64,000 nt of DNA, from positions 1 to 64,000 of the forward strand of contig JAACUG010000069.1 of the NCBI GenBank assembly GCA_009993045.1. The letters are read 5' to 3'. Positions within the stretch are counted from its first letter, which is position 1; each line of letters begins with the position of its first letter. The notes beneath the pieces were generated by a model. That model ran no database searches, had not been told where the DNA came from, and saw nothing but the letters and a program-made list of their open reading frames with translations. This document shows, one piece after another, positions 17,674 to 28,049 of the stretch. The DNA comes from Cyanobacteria bacterium CG_2015-22_32_23 (lineage in GTDB: Bacteria; Cyanobacteriota; Cyanobacteriia; Cyanobacteriales; Cyanobacteriaceae). A program made the translations under genes and the position numbers.

Positions 17674-18984
17674 CTATTTAGCATAAATTCTTTGAAGGAA
17701 AGACATATCTAAACTGCCAAAATTAACACTAAAAGCCACATTAACTTTTTCTAAACTTCTGACTAACCATGCAGCGCCATCTCTAGTAAAAGATTCATAG
17801 TGATTGAAAAGAATGGAAAATCTTTTTTCTAAATAAGGTTTAACTTTACTACAAACTAAGACCAATTTTAGTAATAAACCAATGGTTTTAGTTGTACCCA
17901 TATTACTAATCATATCCATAAAAACTAAATGACTAGGATTATTCGGACTTTCCACAATTAAATAATTAAATAATTGGCTATAAGTACGCATTTTCAAAAA
18001 TTCATCAGGTTGATGGTAATTATATTTAGGATACATTTGCTGTAATTTATCGTATAAACGTTTATTAAAGCTATGTTTTCCATATTTTCCTTCAATGGAT
18101 TGAGTTACATATTCATATAAATCATCTTTAAATAATTGATAATTGCGTACATCGCTAGTATGAGTTAAAAAACTGCGAGATAAATCTTTATAGGAGTGAC
18201 CATTTTCCACTGTACCGATATAATGTTTTAAACTTTTACCTAAATCTCGGTCACTTAACAAAGTAGGATTATTAGCAGGTTTAATAATACGATCTGCATT
18301 CAATTCCGCCATTTTTTGTCTTCCTGCTTGTGCTACTCTTATTTGATAAGTAACATATTTAGACAGTTTCGACTCAAATTGTTTTTCTAATTGATTTTTA
18401 ACTTTATAAACGGTTTCTTGTTGTTCTTTACTACTGTCAACACTTAAAAGACAATGATCATAAAGGTAAGGATATCTAGTAATTAAATTCCCCACTACTT
18501 CTTGTTTTTTACCTGGATTAGTTTTACCTTCAAGATTTTGACTAGCAATAGTTGCTAAACGTTTTAATTGTTTAAAATAATCAGTATCTAAAAACTCTCT
18601 TACTAATTGAACCATACGGTTAGAATAAGATCTAGCCTGACTTTTACCGACTCCGCAAGGAAGTAACTCAAATAAATCTAATAATTCTACCACATAACCT
18701 TGAGTGCTTGGTTGTAACTGCCAACGGTTAATTAAAATATGACAACAGCGATTTAAAATGAAGGGGAAGTTTTCTGAAGCCTTTTTATTGGCTATAATTT
18801 GTGCTAGTATTTCTAATACTTTTTGATTATCATAGTTTTTAGCGATAATAAATAAATATCTAAATCTATCTAGCACTTGCTCTGGTGACTGAGTTTTCAC
18901 ACATTCGAGCAAATGATCATAAACATACTGTTCGTTGCCAGTAAGATGTTGATTATGACGTTCTGATAGAGATGAGATATTCAC
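17674..18984 (-). CDS. Conserved hypothetical helical protein
   Basis: I do not recognise a named domain in this 436-residue protein. It is predicted to be mostly helical and soluble, without signal peptide or membrane helices, and is rich in Lys, Gln, Tyr and Leu. The frame is long, uses codons like its neighbours, starts with ATG (MNISSLSERHNQHLTGNEQY) and stands alone in a leftward unit, so it is a real gene. Similar proteins probably exist in other cyanobacteria, but this could not be checked. Confidence 0.75.
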   Translation of the reverse strand: MNISSLSERHNQHLTGNEQYVYDHLLECVKTQSPEQVLDRFRYLFIIAKNYDNQKVLEILAQIIANKKASENFPFILNRCCHILINRWQLQPSTQGYVVELLDLFELLPCGVGKSQARSYSNRMVQLVREFLDTDYFKQLKRLATIASQNLEGKTNPGKKQEVVGNLITRYPYLYDHCLLSVDSSKEQQETVYKVKNQLEKQFESKLSKYVTYQIRVAQAGRQKMAELNADRIIKPANNPTLLSDRDLGKSLKHYIGTVENGHSYKDLSRSFLTHTSDVRNYQLFKDDLYEYVTQSIEGKYGKHSFNKRLYDKLQQMYPKYNYHQPDEFLKMRTYSQLFNYLIVESPNNPSHLVFMDMISNMGTTKTIGLLLKLVLVCSKVKPYLEKRFSILFNHYESFTRDGAAWLVRSLEKVNVAFSVNFGSLDMSFLQRIYAK

Positions 18985-19140
18985 GGCAGTTCATGGTATT
19001 GTATATTTTTGATTAAAATTATTCTTATCTACTATTTTAAAGCAATTGTAAAGTATTGCTATCAGTTTATTTACTTAAATCTTAATCTATTTTGTCAATT
19101 TTACTATCAGCTAAATTACTGAATTTTTTGATTATTTTCT

Positions 19141-20493
19141 ATGAATTTTTTTACTAATCTCGAATCTATCCGTAAAATTACTGACTCTATTGAAATTAAT
19201 TTTTCTGAGGATGTTTTAAAGAAAGAATGTAGTGGAATTAATACGGATACTCGAACTCTTAAATCAGGGGAAATTTTTTTAGCTTTAGAGGGTGAAAACT
19301 TTAATGGTCATAACTTCATTTCTCAAGCAATTGAAAAGGGAGCGATAGCTTTAATAACTCAACAAAATTATAGTATCTCAGAAGAGGTAAAAATACCAGT
19401 TTTGAAGGTAAAAAATACTCTTGAAGCCTATCAAAATATTGCTCATTACTGGAGAGAAAGTCTTAATATACCTATTATTGGGGTGACGGGTTCGGTAGGA
19501 AAAACTACCACAAAAGAATTAATTACGGCAGTATTAAGTACTCAGGGAAAAGTATTAAAAACTGAAGCTAATTATAATAATGAAATCGGTGTACCAAAGA
19601 CTCTTTTACAAATAGATAAAAGTCATCAATATGCTGTGATTGAAATGGCTATGCGGGGGAAAGGAGAAATCGCTTTATTAACAGAAATTGTTAACCCAAA
19701 TATTGGACTAATTACGAATGTTGGTACTGCACATATTGGCAGATTAGGCTCACGAGAAGCCATCGCTAAGGCTAAATGTGAATTGTTAGAAAAAATGAAT
19801 GATTCTGGAGTAGCAATTCTTAACGGTGATAATGATTTATTAATTAAAACTGCTTCAAAAATTTGGCATGGTGAAACTATTACTTATGGTTTAAAATCGG
19901 GAGATTTAAGAGGAGAATTAATTAATTTTGACACTCTCAAAGTTGACAATAAAATGTATCCTTTACCTTTACAAGGAGAACATAATGCCCTTAATTATTT
20001 AGGTGCGATAGCTACGGCTAAAGTATTAGGTATTGATTTAAGCATTTTAGAAAACCAAATTGAGGTTACTTTACCAAAAGGAAGAGCAAAACGTCATGTA
20101 TTAGCCAATGATGTACAAATTTTAGACGAAACCTATAACGCAGGAAGAGAGTCTATGGTTGCGGCTTTAAATTTATTGAAACAAACAGAGGGTAAACGAA
20201 AAATAGCCGTTTTAGGCACGATGAAGGAGTTAGGAGAATATTCTAGTCAACTTCATCGAGAGGTAGGGGAAACCGTAAAAGCGTTAAATCTTGATATGTT
20301 GTTAATTTTAGCTGATGAAGAAGTTACTAAAAATATAGCTGAGGCGGCAAAAAATATTCCCACCGAAATTTATACTAATCACCAAGATTTATCACACCGT
20401 TTAACACAAATCATAACCAGTGGCGATCGCCTTTTATTCAAAGCATCTAATTCTGTGGGTTTAAGTAGAGTTGTTGATCAATTAATCAATTAG
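19141..20493 (+). CDS. murF: UDP-N-acetylmuramoyl-tripeptide--D-alanyl-D-alanine ligase
   Basis: The 450-residue protein is MurF, which adds D-Ala-D-Ala to the UDP-MurNAc-tripeptide in the last cytoplasmic step of peptidoglycan precursor synthesis. The N-terminal UDP-binding domain is followed by the ATP-binding P-loop GVTGSVGKTTTKE (residues 114-126), EMAMRGKGEI with catalytic Glu near 168, NVGTAHIGRLGS (about 193-204) and LDETYNAG of the C-terminal domain. The 207 bp downstream hold no recognisable gene. Confidence 0.96.
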   Translation: MNFFTNLESIRKITDSIEINFSEDVLKKECSGINTDTRTLKSGEIFLALEGENFNGHNFISQAIEKGAIALITQQNYSISEEVKIPVLKVKNTLEAYQNIAHYWRESLNIPIIGVTGSVGKTTTKELITAVLSTQGKVLKTEANYNNEIGVPKTLLQIDKSHQYAVIEMAMRGKGEIALLTEIVNPNIGLITNVGTAHIGRLGSREAIAKAKCELLEKMNDSGVAILNGDNDLLIKTASKIWHGETITYGLKSGDLRGELINFDTLKVDNKMYPLPLQGEHNALNYLGAIATAKVLGIDLSILENQIEVTLPKGRAKRHVLANDVQILDETYNAGRESMVAALNLLKQTEGKRKIAVLGTMKELGEYSSQLHREVGETVKALNLDMLLILADEEVTKNIAEAAKNIPTEIYTNHQDLSHRLTQIITSGDRLLFKASNSVGLSRVVDQLIN

Positions 20494-20700
20494 CTATCAA
20501 TTTTCAAGCAGGAATTACAGCTAATAATAATTTATTACCGAAAGAACATTAAAGAGTTCGTAAGCAAAATTAATTATATCTTTACTTTATGCTCATGCAC
20601 TCATGCAAGAAAGATTATTCATTATTTTATTAAAAATAAAAGTCCACAATCCCTAAATGCTTTAATACTTAAAAAGTACTGAAACTATCGTAATACTAAA

Positions 20701-21102
20701 TTATTTTATAAATAGTGATACTTCAACATGAAAAAATTGTGCTAAGGTTTTTGCTTGGTTTTTACTAATACTTCTTTTGCCGTTAACTACTTCCGAAACT
20801 ACTCCTCTTGAACCTATAATTCCTATTAAATCTTCTTGTTTGAGATTATTTTCTATCATCAAATGTTTTAATATATCATGGGGAGATCCTTCAGGAATTG
20901 GATAATTTTCTTCTTCAAATTGTTTTATTAATACTAATAAAAGTTCTAGTAAAGTTTCTTCTTCTTGGGTTAAATAAACACGATGTTCTAATTCTTGGGC
21001 AATAGCGATCGCTCTCTCGTTTTCTGCTTCTGTGGTAATGGGTTTGGGTTGATATTGCGCGAGTAATGTGCCGTATTTATCTGGACTAAAAATAAGGGTC
21101 AT
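20701..21102 (-). CDS. higA: HigA-type helix-turn-helix antitoxin
   Basis: The 133-residue protein has an N-terminal linker (MTLIFSPDKYGTLLAQYQPK) and a C-terminal XRE helix-turn-helix (LKHLMIENNLKQEDLIGIIG, residues about 85-104) with VSEVVNGKRSISKNQAKTLA. This is the HigA form found with HigB toxins. ATG at 21102 is chosen; an in-frame ATG ten codons upstream lies deeper inside higB. The genes overlap by 17 nt, which suggests translational coupling. It probably represses its own operon through the palindrome upstream of higB. Confidence 0.9.
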   Translation of the reverse strand: MTLIFSPDKYGTLLAQYQPKPITTEAENERAIAIAQELEHRVYLTQEEETLLELLLVLIKQFEEENYPIPEGSPHDILKHLMIENNLKQEDLIGIIGSRGVVSEVVNGKRSISKNQAKTLAQFFHVEVSLFIK

Positions 21103-21385
21103 TTTTCCAATCTCCTTTATCGTAATCTGCATGGGTTAATATGTACTTAATATAAATAGTTTGACGAGCATAAATGACATCAGCAATCAAACGGTAGTTA
21201 TTTCCTTTAATATTAAACACAGTAAAGTTGCCAACCGCTTCTGCCGTCGAGTAAGTTTGTTGAACTTCTATTAGGTTTCGCCATTGGGCTTTACTAGCAA
21301 TTTTATACCATTGCTCAAGGGCGGTACGAGAATTTGCTTGACGTTGACAAAACTCTCGTAGTATTTTGCGACTGATGATACGCAT
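21086..21385 (-). CDS. higB: HigB-type mRNA interferase toxin
   Basis: The 99-residue protein matches HigB: MRIISRKILREFCQRQANSR, LEQWYKIASKAQWRNLIEV, GNFTVFNIKGNNYRLIA and YIKYILTHADYDKGDW. These cover the whole RelE-like fold, including the C-terminal His-Asp-Tyr/Lys segment. HigB cleaves ribosome-bound mRNA when HigA is lost. The toxin gene comes first, as usual for hig modules, and no damage is seen. Confidence 0.93.
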   Translation of the reverse strand: MRIISRKILREFCQRQANSRTALEQWYKIASKAQWRNLIEVQQTYSTAEAVGNFTVFNIKGNNYRLIADVIYARQTIYIKYILTHADYDKGDWKNDPYF

Positions 21386-21413
21386 TTTTATTGGCTAGTT
21401 TTTACTTACTTAT

Positions 21414-21430
21414 ATTCTCATAATGAGAAT
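21414..21430. promoter_or_regulatory. Perfect palindrome, probable HigA/HigBA operator
   Basis: ATTCTCAT-A-ATGAGAAT is a perfect 17-bp palindrome located 28 nt upstream of the higB ATG. Size, symmetry and position fit an autoregulatory operator for a dimeric helix-turn-helix antitoxin. The same word was not noticed elsewhere in the window. Confidence 0.65.
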
Positions 21431-21525
21431 GTTCACTCAAGTTATAATTATTGCATTAAAGATTTGAATTGAACCACAATCACACCGTAAACGGCAGATT
21501 TTAATTCTCAGGATTTTTGATTAAA

Positions 21526-21918
21526 TTAATTCTTACTATGTTTAACTTCAATGACAGTATGAACATTTCCACGAGGAGAAAAATCACCTTTGACAGTTAT
21601 AGATAAAGGATCACAAGCGGCGACAAAATCATCTAAAATTTGATTAATAGATTCTTCATGAGAAATATAACGTTCACGGTAACTATTAATATAAAGTTTA
21701 ATGGCTTTTAACTCTACAACTTTCTCATCAGGGGAATAGTTAATATAAATAGTAGCGAAATCAGGATAACCAGAAAAAGGACATTTACAAGTAAATTCGG
21801 GAAGAGTAATATTAATATCATAAACTCTACCAGGGCGAGGATTAGGGAAAGTAATTAAACTACCTTCTTCAATGGCTCTTTCACCATATTTTACTTCAGG
21901 AAATTGATTTTCAGACAT
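21526..21918 (-). CDS. queF: NADPH-dependent 7-cyano-7-deazaguanine reductase (type I QueF)
   Basis: The 130-residue protein reduces preQ0 to preQ1 in queuosine synthesis for tRNA. It shows the QueF motif ELKAIKLYINSYRERYISHE (residues 69-88) and the active site FTCKCPFSGYPDFA with thioimide-forming Cys46 and general acid Asp53. Length is that of the single-domain, type I enzyme. It follows tig by about 155 bp on the same strand. Confidence 0.96.
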   Translation of the reverse strand: MSENQFPEVKYGERAIEEGSLITFPNPRPGRVYDINITLPEFTCKCPFSGYPDFATIYINYSPDEKVVELKAIKLYINSYRERYISHEESINQILDDFVAACDPLSITVKGDFSPRGNVHTVIEVKHSKN

Positions 21919-21939
21919 AATATTTTAAATTAAAAAAGA

Positions 21940-21958
21940 GGGTGATGCACTGTGCACC
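21940..21958. repeat. Dispersed GTAGGG-type palindrome, degenerate copy
   Basis: GGGTGATGCACTGTGCACC is a small imperfect hairpin between tig and queF that resembles the other short GGGTG...CACCC palindromes in the window. It lacks the GTAGGG flank, so membership is uncertain. Confidence 0.4.
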
Positions 21959-22073
21959 AAATATAAATTTGATTTACTTAGTTAATCATAAAAAAAGAAA
22001 CCTAGATTAATTGATTATTAATTATAAACATCAACAATTTAAGTTTCTAGGGGATAATTTTCGTTATTAAAAC

Positions 22074-23456
22074 TTAACTATCAGCGTTAGACTCTTCTTC
22101 AGAAATTTCCTCATCGGTAGATTCTTCCTCTTTAGTTAAACTACCAAAAGGCACTAATTCTACTTGAGTTTTTTCTTGTAACCAATCAAGGGTTTTTTCT
22201 GCCAATAAATCATGCTTAACATACTTTTGTAACTTAACCTCATCAACATCACGCTCTTTAAGAGTTGACTTGATTTCAATGGTTTTAGCCGTTACTTCCT
22301 CATCACTAACAGTAATAGATTCTTGTTCAGCAATTTTCTCTATAATCAGGGTTGTGTGAAGATTTTTACTAGCTTCAGGTTTAGCAGTTTCACGCATTTT
22401 AGTCACAACATCACGGGTGAAAAACTGGTTAACATCCATGCCATAACTCTGAAGTTGGTTAGCGGTTTGCATGAGGATATTTTGCACTTCTTCCTCTAGC
22501 ATTGTATGAGGTAAATCAATGGTAGTATGTTTTAACAATTCAGTAACGATGGCGGCATGAATACTTTGTTTAGTATCATTAGCGGCTTTTTCGTGATACT
22601 GCTTCTCTAAAGATTCTCTCAACTGCGCCATAGTTTCAAATTCGCTTACTTCTTTAGCGAAATCATCGTCTAATTCAGGCAATTCTTTCTCTTTCAAATC
22701 TTGAAGAGTAACGGTAAAAACAACGGTTTCTCCAGCTAAATCTTCCTGTGCGTAATCTTCGGGGAAAGTTAAAGTAAGTTTTTTTGTCTCACCAATATTC
22801 ATTCCCGCCACACCTTCAAGAAAACCGGGGATAAATTTACCTTCTGCTAATTCTATTTGATATTCTTTAGCTTCAGTGCCGGGGATAATTTCTCCTTCTT
22901 CTTCATTTTCTGTAGGTTTACGCCCAGCAAAATCAATTACAGCGACATCTCCCATTTGTGCGCTACGATTTTCTAAAGGGATTAAAGTAGCTAATTTTTG
23001 ACGACGCTCATCAATTAATTTATCAACATCTTCGGGGTTATAAAGCACTTCCTCTGCTTGGACTTGCAAACCTAGATATTGTCCTAAAGTTACTTCTGGA
23101 GGTACATCAACGGAGGCTTTAAAAGTAAAACTTTCATCGAGTTGATAGTTATTAACTAACTCTTCAAAATCAGAAATTAATTGATAGTTTCCTAAAACAT
23201 TAATAGATTCTTGTTCAACTGCTTTTTGGATACTTTCTTGGATTAATTCCTCTAAAACAGCACCTTTTATTCTTTGACTACCTAAACGTTGCAACAAAAT
23301 TGGACGAGGTATTTTTCCTTTCCGAAATCCGGGAATGTTGGTAGTTTTAGCTATTTCTTTAACAACTTTTTCGTAGGTATTTTTTGATATTTCTGCAGGA
23401 ATCTCGATTTCTAAACCGATTTGACTAGCAGGAAGTTTCTCCTGAGTTATTTTCAT
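22074..23456 (-). CDS. tig: Trigger factor (ribosome-associated chaperone/PPIase)
   Basis: The 460-residue protein is trigger factor. The N-terminal ribosome-binding domain contains the GFRKGKIPRPIL signature (residues about 40-51), which docks on ribosomal protein L23. The FKBP-type prolyl isomerase domain (about 160-250) follows, and then the helical C-terminal chaperone domain (about 260-430). The acidic tail, rich in Glu and Ser, is typical of cyanobacterial members. In many cyanobacteria clpP and clpX follow tig; here queF follows instead. Confidence 0.96.
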   Translation of the reverse strand: MKITQEKLPASQIGLEIEIPAEISKNTYEKVVKEIAKTTNIPGFRKGKIPRPILLQRLGSQRIKGAVLEELIQESIQKAVEQESINVLGNYQLISDFEELVNNYQLDESFTFKASVDVPPEVTLGQYLGLQVQAEEVLYNPEDVDKLIDERRQKLATLIPLENRSAQMGDVAVIDFAGRKPTENEEEGEIIPGTEAKEYQIELAEGKFIPGFLEGVAGMNIGETKKLTLTFPEDYAQEDLAGETVVFTVTLQDLKEKELPELDDDFAKEVSEFETMAQLRESLEKQYHEKAANDTKQSIHAAIVTELLKHTTIDLPHTMLEEEVQNILMQTANQLQSYGMDVNQFFTRDVVTKMRETAKPEASKNLHTTLIIEKIAEQESITVSDEEVTAKTIEIKSTLKERDVDEVKLQKYVKHDLLAEKTLDWLQEKTQVELVPFGSLTKEEESTDEEISEEESNADS

Positions 23457-23524
23457 AAAAATTACTATTTTTTCCTTTTGACGAATCGCGCTTTACGATA
23501 ACAATTTTACTTAAGTTTATTATC

Positions 23525-23540
23525 TGAGCAATTTTGCTCA
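23525..23540. repeat. Short perfect inverted repeat in the tig-rpsN divergent region
   Basis: TGAGCAA-TT-TTGCTCA is a 7-bp-arm palindrome 69 nt upstream of the tig start. It could be an operator or an mRNA hairpin; nothing else in the 273-bp gap was recognised apart from probable promoters. Confidence 0.35.
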
Positions 23541-23729
23541 ACTTTACTAGCATAACATAATTAAGAATTGAGAATAAAAAACCTTTAACTTAATCTCTAA
23601 CCACAAACTTCGGTAAACTGGAGATAAGTTTTTGGTTGCCTAATAAATATTAATGAAAATTATTCGGTAGATCGGTTATGATAGAGAATGTTGTGTTTAT
23701 ATTTAACTTAATATTCAAAAATAGTTTAA

Positions 23730-24032
23730 ATGGCTAAAAAATCAATGATTGCACGGGAAACAAAACGTGCCAAGTTAGTAGCTAAATATGCTGAAAAAAG
23801 AGCAGACTTGAAAGAAAAAATCCAGCAAGCGAGTGATCCTTTAGAAAAATTTGAGTTACAACGTGAATTCCAAAAATTCCCCTTAAATAGTTCTCGTCAC
23901 CGTCAACGTAATCGTTGTTGGGTAACAGGAAGACCTAGAGGTTACTATCGTGATTTTGGATTATCTCGTAACGTACTCAGAGAATGGGCTCATGAAGGTT
24001 TATTACCCGGTGTAGTAAAATCTAGTTGGTAA
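23730..24032 (+). CDS. rpsN: 30S ribosomal protein S14
   Basis: The 100-residue protein is S14 of the longer, zinc-free type: [20 protein letters not shown] at the start and [20 protein letters not shown] near residues 70-89, with one Cys instead of the CxxC pairs of the zinc form. As in other cyanobacteria the gene stands alone rather than in the spc ribosomal operon. Confidence 0.97.
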   Translation: MAKKSMIARETKRAKLVAKYAEKRADLKEKIQQASDPLEKFELQREFQKFPLNSSRHRQRNRCWVTGRPRGYYRDFGLSRNVLREWAHEGLLPGVVKSSW

Positions 24033-24035
24033 AAT

Positions 24036-24078
24036 TTTGATCTTTGCTTCTTTGTTTTAAAGAAGTTTCAAAATCAAT
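24036..24078 (+). terminator. Hairpin downstream of rpsN, possible terminator or stabilising stem
   Basis: CTTCTTT and AAAGAAG pair around a short loop, and an outer ATTTTGA/TCAAAAT pair extends the stem. It begins just after the rpsN stop. No clean T-tract follows, so it may protect the 3' end of the mRNA rather than terminate. Confidence 0.4.
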
Positions 24079-24082
24079 CAGG

Positions 24083-24106
24083 GCGTATTATGTTGCGCCC
24101 CTACCG
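24083..24106. repeat. Dispersed GTAGGG-associated palindrome
   Basis: GGGCG and CGCCC arms around about 10 nt, followed by CCTAC, so that the reverse strand begins GTAGGGGCG. It lies between the convergent rpsN and moaC genes. Confidence 0.65.
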
Positions 24107-24134
24107 ATTATCATTAAAATCACAATTTTTTTAA

Positions 24135-24611
24135 CTATAAAGACAAATAATCTGACTTTCCACCCTTTTTACTAACTAATTTAATGTCGGTAATGGTGAT
24201 TGATTTATCTATTGCTTTAGCCATATCATAAATTGTTAAAGCGGCAACGGATACCGCCGTTAAAGCCTCCATTTCTACTCCTGTTTCTGCTTTAGTTTTG
24301 ACGATAACTTCAATGTCATAACAAGCTAGTTGCTCATTCCCAGTAATTACTACAGCAATTTTTTGTAAGGGTAAAGGATGACATAAAGGTATTAAATTTG
24401 ATGTTTGTTTTGCTGCCATGATACCTGCTATTTTTGCCGTTGCGATAATATCTCCTTTCGGTGTATTGCCTAATTGAATTTGCTCAAAAGTTTCTTTTGC
24501 CATAACCACTTTTCCCGATGCAGTGGCTTCACGGATAGATTGAGACTTAGAAGAAACATCTACCATGTTAATTTCTCCTTGGTCATTGAGGTGAGATAAT
24601 TTATTTGTCAT
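24135..24611 (-). CDS. moaC: Cyclic pyranopterin monophosphate synthase
   Basis: The 158-residue protein is MoaC, which converts the cyclic GTP intermediate made by MoaA into cyclic pyranopterin monophosphate in molybdenum cofactor synthesis. Signature segments are [33 protein letters not shown] (residues about 70-84, with the catalytic Lys/His region) and [19 protein letters not shown] followed by AKAID. No other moa gene lies nearby. It diverges from pgm. Confidence 0.96.
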   Translation of the reverse strand: MTNKLSHLNDQGEINMVDVSSKSQSIREATASGKVVMAKETFEQIQLGNTPKGDIIATAKIAGIMAAKQTSNLIPLCHPLPLQKIAVVITGNEQLACYDIEVIVKTKAETGVEMEALTAVSVAALTIYDMAKAIDKSITITDIKLVSKKGGKSDYLSL

Positions 24612-24786
24612 AGTTTGTTTGAAATTTTCCCGTTCTATAATTATAAAAGTAGTTAATAGGTAATAATAACCGCAGTTTCACCGTGTTTAAATTCTAATGT
24701 GATGAGGAAAAAGTAAAAATGTTTTTTTGATATTTAGATTTCTGACTTTTTACTGATACATTAAGGGCATAAACAGAAAAATTTAA

Positions 24787-26439
<1,653 letters not shown>

Positions 26440-26462
26440 GTTTTGTGCTTGTGCTGAAAAAG

Positions 26463-26553
26463 TATCAGGTTTCAGGTTTCGGGTTTCAGGTATCAGGTTT
26501 TAGGTTTTAGGTTTTAGGTTTCAGGTTTCAGGTTTCAGGTTTTAGGTTTCGGG
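26463..26553. repeat. Heptanucleotide array, 13 units of (T)TTYRGG type
   Basis: Thirteen consecutive 7-bp units are all variants of TTTCAGG and TTTTAGG, beginning TATCAGG and ending TTTCGGG, followed by a degenerate TTTTAAA. The array lies just downstream of pgm and 50 bp from a second array with a different unit. Confidence 0.9.
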
Positions 26554-26602
26554 TTTTAAATAATGAGTTTATAGACTATTCAACATTCTTCCCCGTTTCC
26601 TT

Positions 26603-26693
26603 CCTATCTCTTATCTCCTATCTCCTATCTCCTATCTCTTATCTCCTATCTCCTATCTCCTATCTCTTATCTCCTATCTCCTATCTCCTATCT
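26603..26693. repeat. Heptanucleotide array, 13 units of CYTATCT
   Basis: Thirteen tandem units of CCTATCT or CTTATCT are followed by a degenerate CCTAATT. CTTATCT recurs every fourth unit, giving a 28-bp higher-order period. The same unit occurs inverted at 35878-35898. Confidence 0.9.
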
Positions 26694-26705
26694 CCTAATT
26701 ATCTA

Positions 26706-27299
26706 TTACATTTTAAAGTCAAATATAAAACTAACTTTATCCTCTTTTCCCAAGGCAATGCGATCGCCAGACTTCAAACGGTGACGATTGCCTGTGGGTA
26801 AAGGAGTATGATTAATATAAGTGCCATTAGCACTACCTGTATCTTCAATGTAAAAATTACCATCTTCATAAATAATACTAGCGTGAATACGAGAGACTAC
26901 TTGGGAATTAGGAAAACCCGAAACATCAATATCAGGAGGAGTTTTATCGTTAGGTTTGCCAATATTAATCATATCTAATTCTGTGGGCAATTCTATAATA
27001 ATATTAGTTTGTACATGGGTGATAATTGCTTTTAAGGTTTGAATTTGAGTCTTAGTATCACCGATAATATCCGTAATCATGGAGAATGTATTTATTGTAG
27101 GTATATCTATATTATTTATTTCCTTCAAATCAGTAATAATATCATTAATAATTTCTCCTTCATTAATTAATGCCGTCACAATATTTGTGGTATTATTCTC
27201 GTTCAAATTTAAGGGGTTTTCTTCTAAATTGAAACCACATTCGGGACAATCATTAACATAATCTTCAACAAAAGCACCACAACTAGGACAAATAATCAT
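26706..27299 (-). CDS. Zinc-ribbon and FHA-domain protein
   Basis: The 197-residue protein starts with a zinc ribbon, CPSCGAFVEDYVNDCPECGF (C-x2-C, 11 residues, C-x2-C). It continues with an Asn/Ile-rich middle region and ends with a forkhead-associated domain (residues about 110-195) that has the phosphothreonine-binding elements VVSRIHASI and SANGTYIN. FHA domains read Ser/Thr kinase output, and two such kinases are encoded at 49.6-52.7 kb; a link is only a suggestion. ATG at 27299 puts the first Cys near the start; an upstream ATG at 27326 overlaps the spacing to pgl. Confidence 0.85.
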   Translation of the reverse strand: MIICPSCGAFVEDYVNDCPECGFNLEENPLNLNENNTTNIVTALINEGEIINDIITDLKEINNIDIPTINTFSMITDIIGDTKTQIQTLKAIITHVQTNIIIELPTELDMINIGKPNDKTPPDIDVSGFPNSQVVSRIHASIIYEDGNFYIEDTGSANGTYINHTPLPTGNRHRLKSGDRIALGKEDKVSFIFDFKM

Positions 27300-27329
27300 A
27301 TATATTTGAGAATTAAAAATTGACAATGA

Positions 27330-28022
27330 CTAATTACTAATAAACCAGATTAACTCTCCCCTAGGTTGAATTAGTTTACTAGGATATTGATTACTATCTC
27401 CTGTTTCACTAAAAACCTGTTGTAAAGCGTCTTGTTTATTACTTCCTGACACTAAGAAAATAACGCAATTTGCCTGATTAATCAATGGTACAGTAAAAGT
27501 TAATCTTAAACTATCTTCTTTATTTCCCATCGTAATTAATCTATCACGAACTTCTAAGGCTTTTGTCTGAGGAAAAAGAGAAGCGGTGTGACCATCATCA
27601 CCCATTCCTAGTAAGATAAGATCAAAAGTAGGAAAACCTGATGTGATGCCAAAAAAATCTAGTAACTCTTGATTATGTTTATCCGCATCAGTTTGAGGAT
27701 TGTTACTCATAGTCGGCATCGGGTGAATATTGTTGACAGGAAAATTTACTTTATCTAACCATGATTCCCTTGCCATTTTTTCGTTACTATCAGGATGATT
27801 TGGCAATACATAACGCTCATCTCCCCAGAATATATGAATTTTATCCCAAGGCAAATTTTCTTCGGCAATGGCTTCATAAATAGGTTTTGGAGTACTTCCT
27901 CCTGCTAAGGCTATAGTACAAATATCATTTTTGGCGATGGCATCTTTAATCTTATTGATAATCAATGGTGTAGCTTCGGTAATTAAAGCATTTTTATCGG
28001 CAACATTGTAAACTTTTGTCAT
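27330..28022 (-). CDS. pgl: 6-phosphogluconolactonase
   Basis: The 230-residue DevB-type protein hydrolyses 6-phosphogluconolactone, the second step of the oxidative pentose phosphate pathway. Signatures are ALAGGSTPKPIYE (residues about 38-50), IFWGDERYV (about 64-72) and LILLGMGDDGHTASLFP (about 135-151). It belongs to a tight leftward gene string after map and the cytochrome b561-like gene (27-nt gap). Confidence 0.95.
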   Translation of the reverse strand: MTKVYNVADKNALITEATPLIINKIKDAIAKNDICTIALAGGSTPKPIYEAIAEENLPWDKIHIFWGDERYVLPNHPDSNEKMARESWLDKVNFPVNNIHPMPTMSNNPQTDADKHNQELLDFFGITSGFPTFDLILLGMGDDGHTASLFPQTKALEVRDRLITMGNKEDSLRLTFTVPLINQANCVIFLVSGSNKQDALQQVFSETGDSNQYPSKLIQPRGELIWFISN

Positions 28023-28049
28023 AATTTTAATTAAATAGTTTGATCAATT

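Noticed and set aside
20494-20700. Possible remnant after murF (peptide like QAGITANNNLLPKEH)
   Set aside because: Too short, broken by stops and without a recognised family; no feature is claimed.
26463-26693. Heptanucleotide arrays considered as a CRISPR array
   Set aside because: There are no spacers: the 7-bp units are directly contiguous, and no cas gene is in the window.
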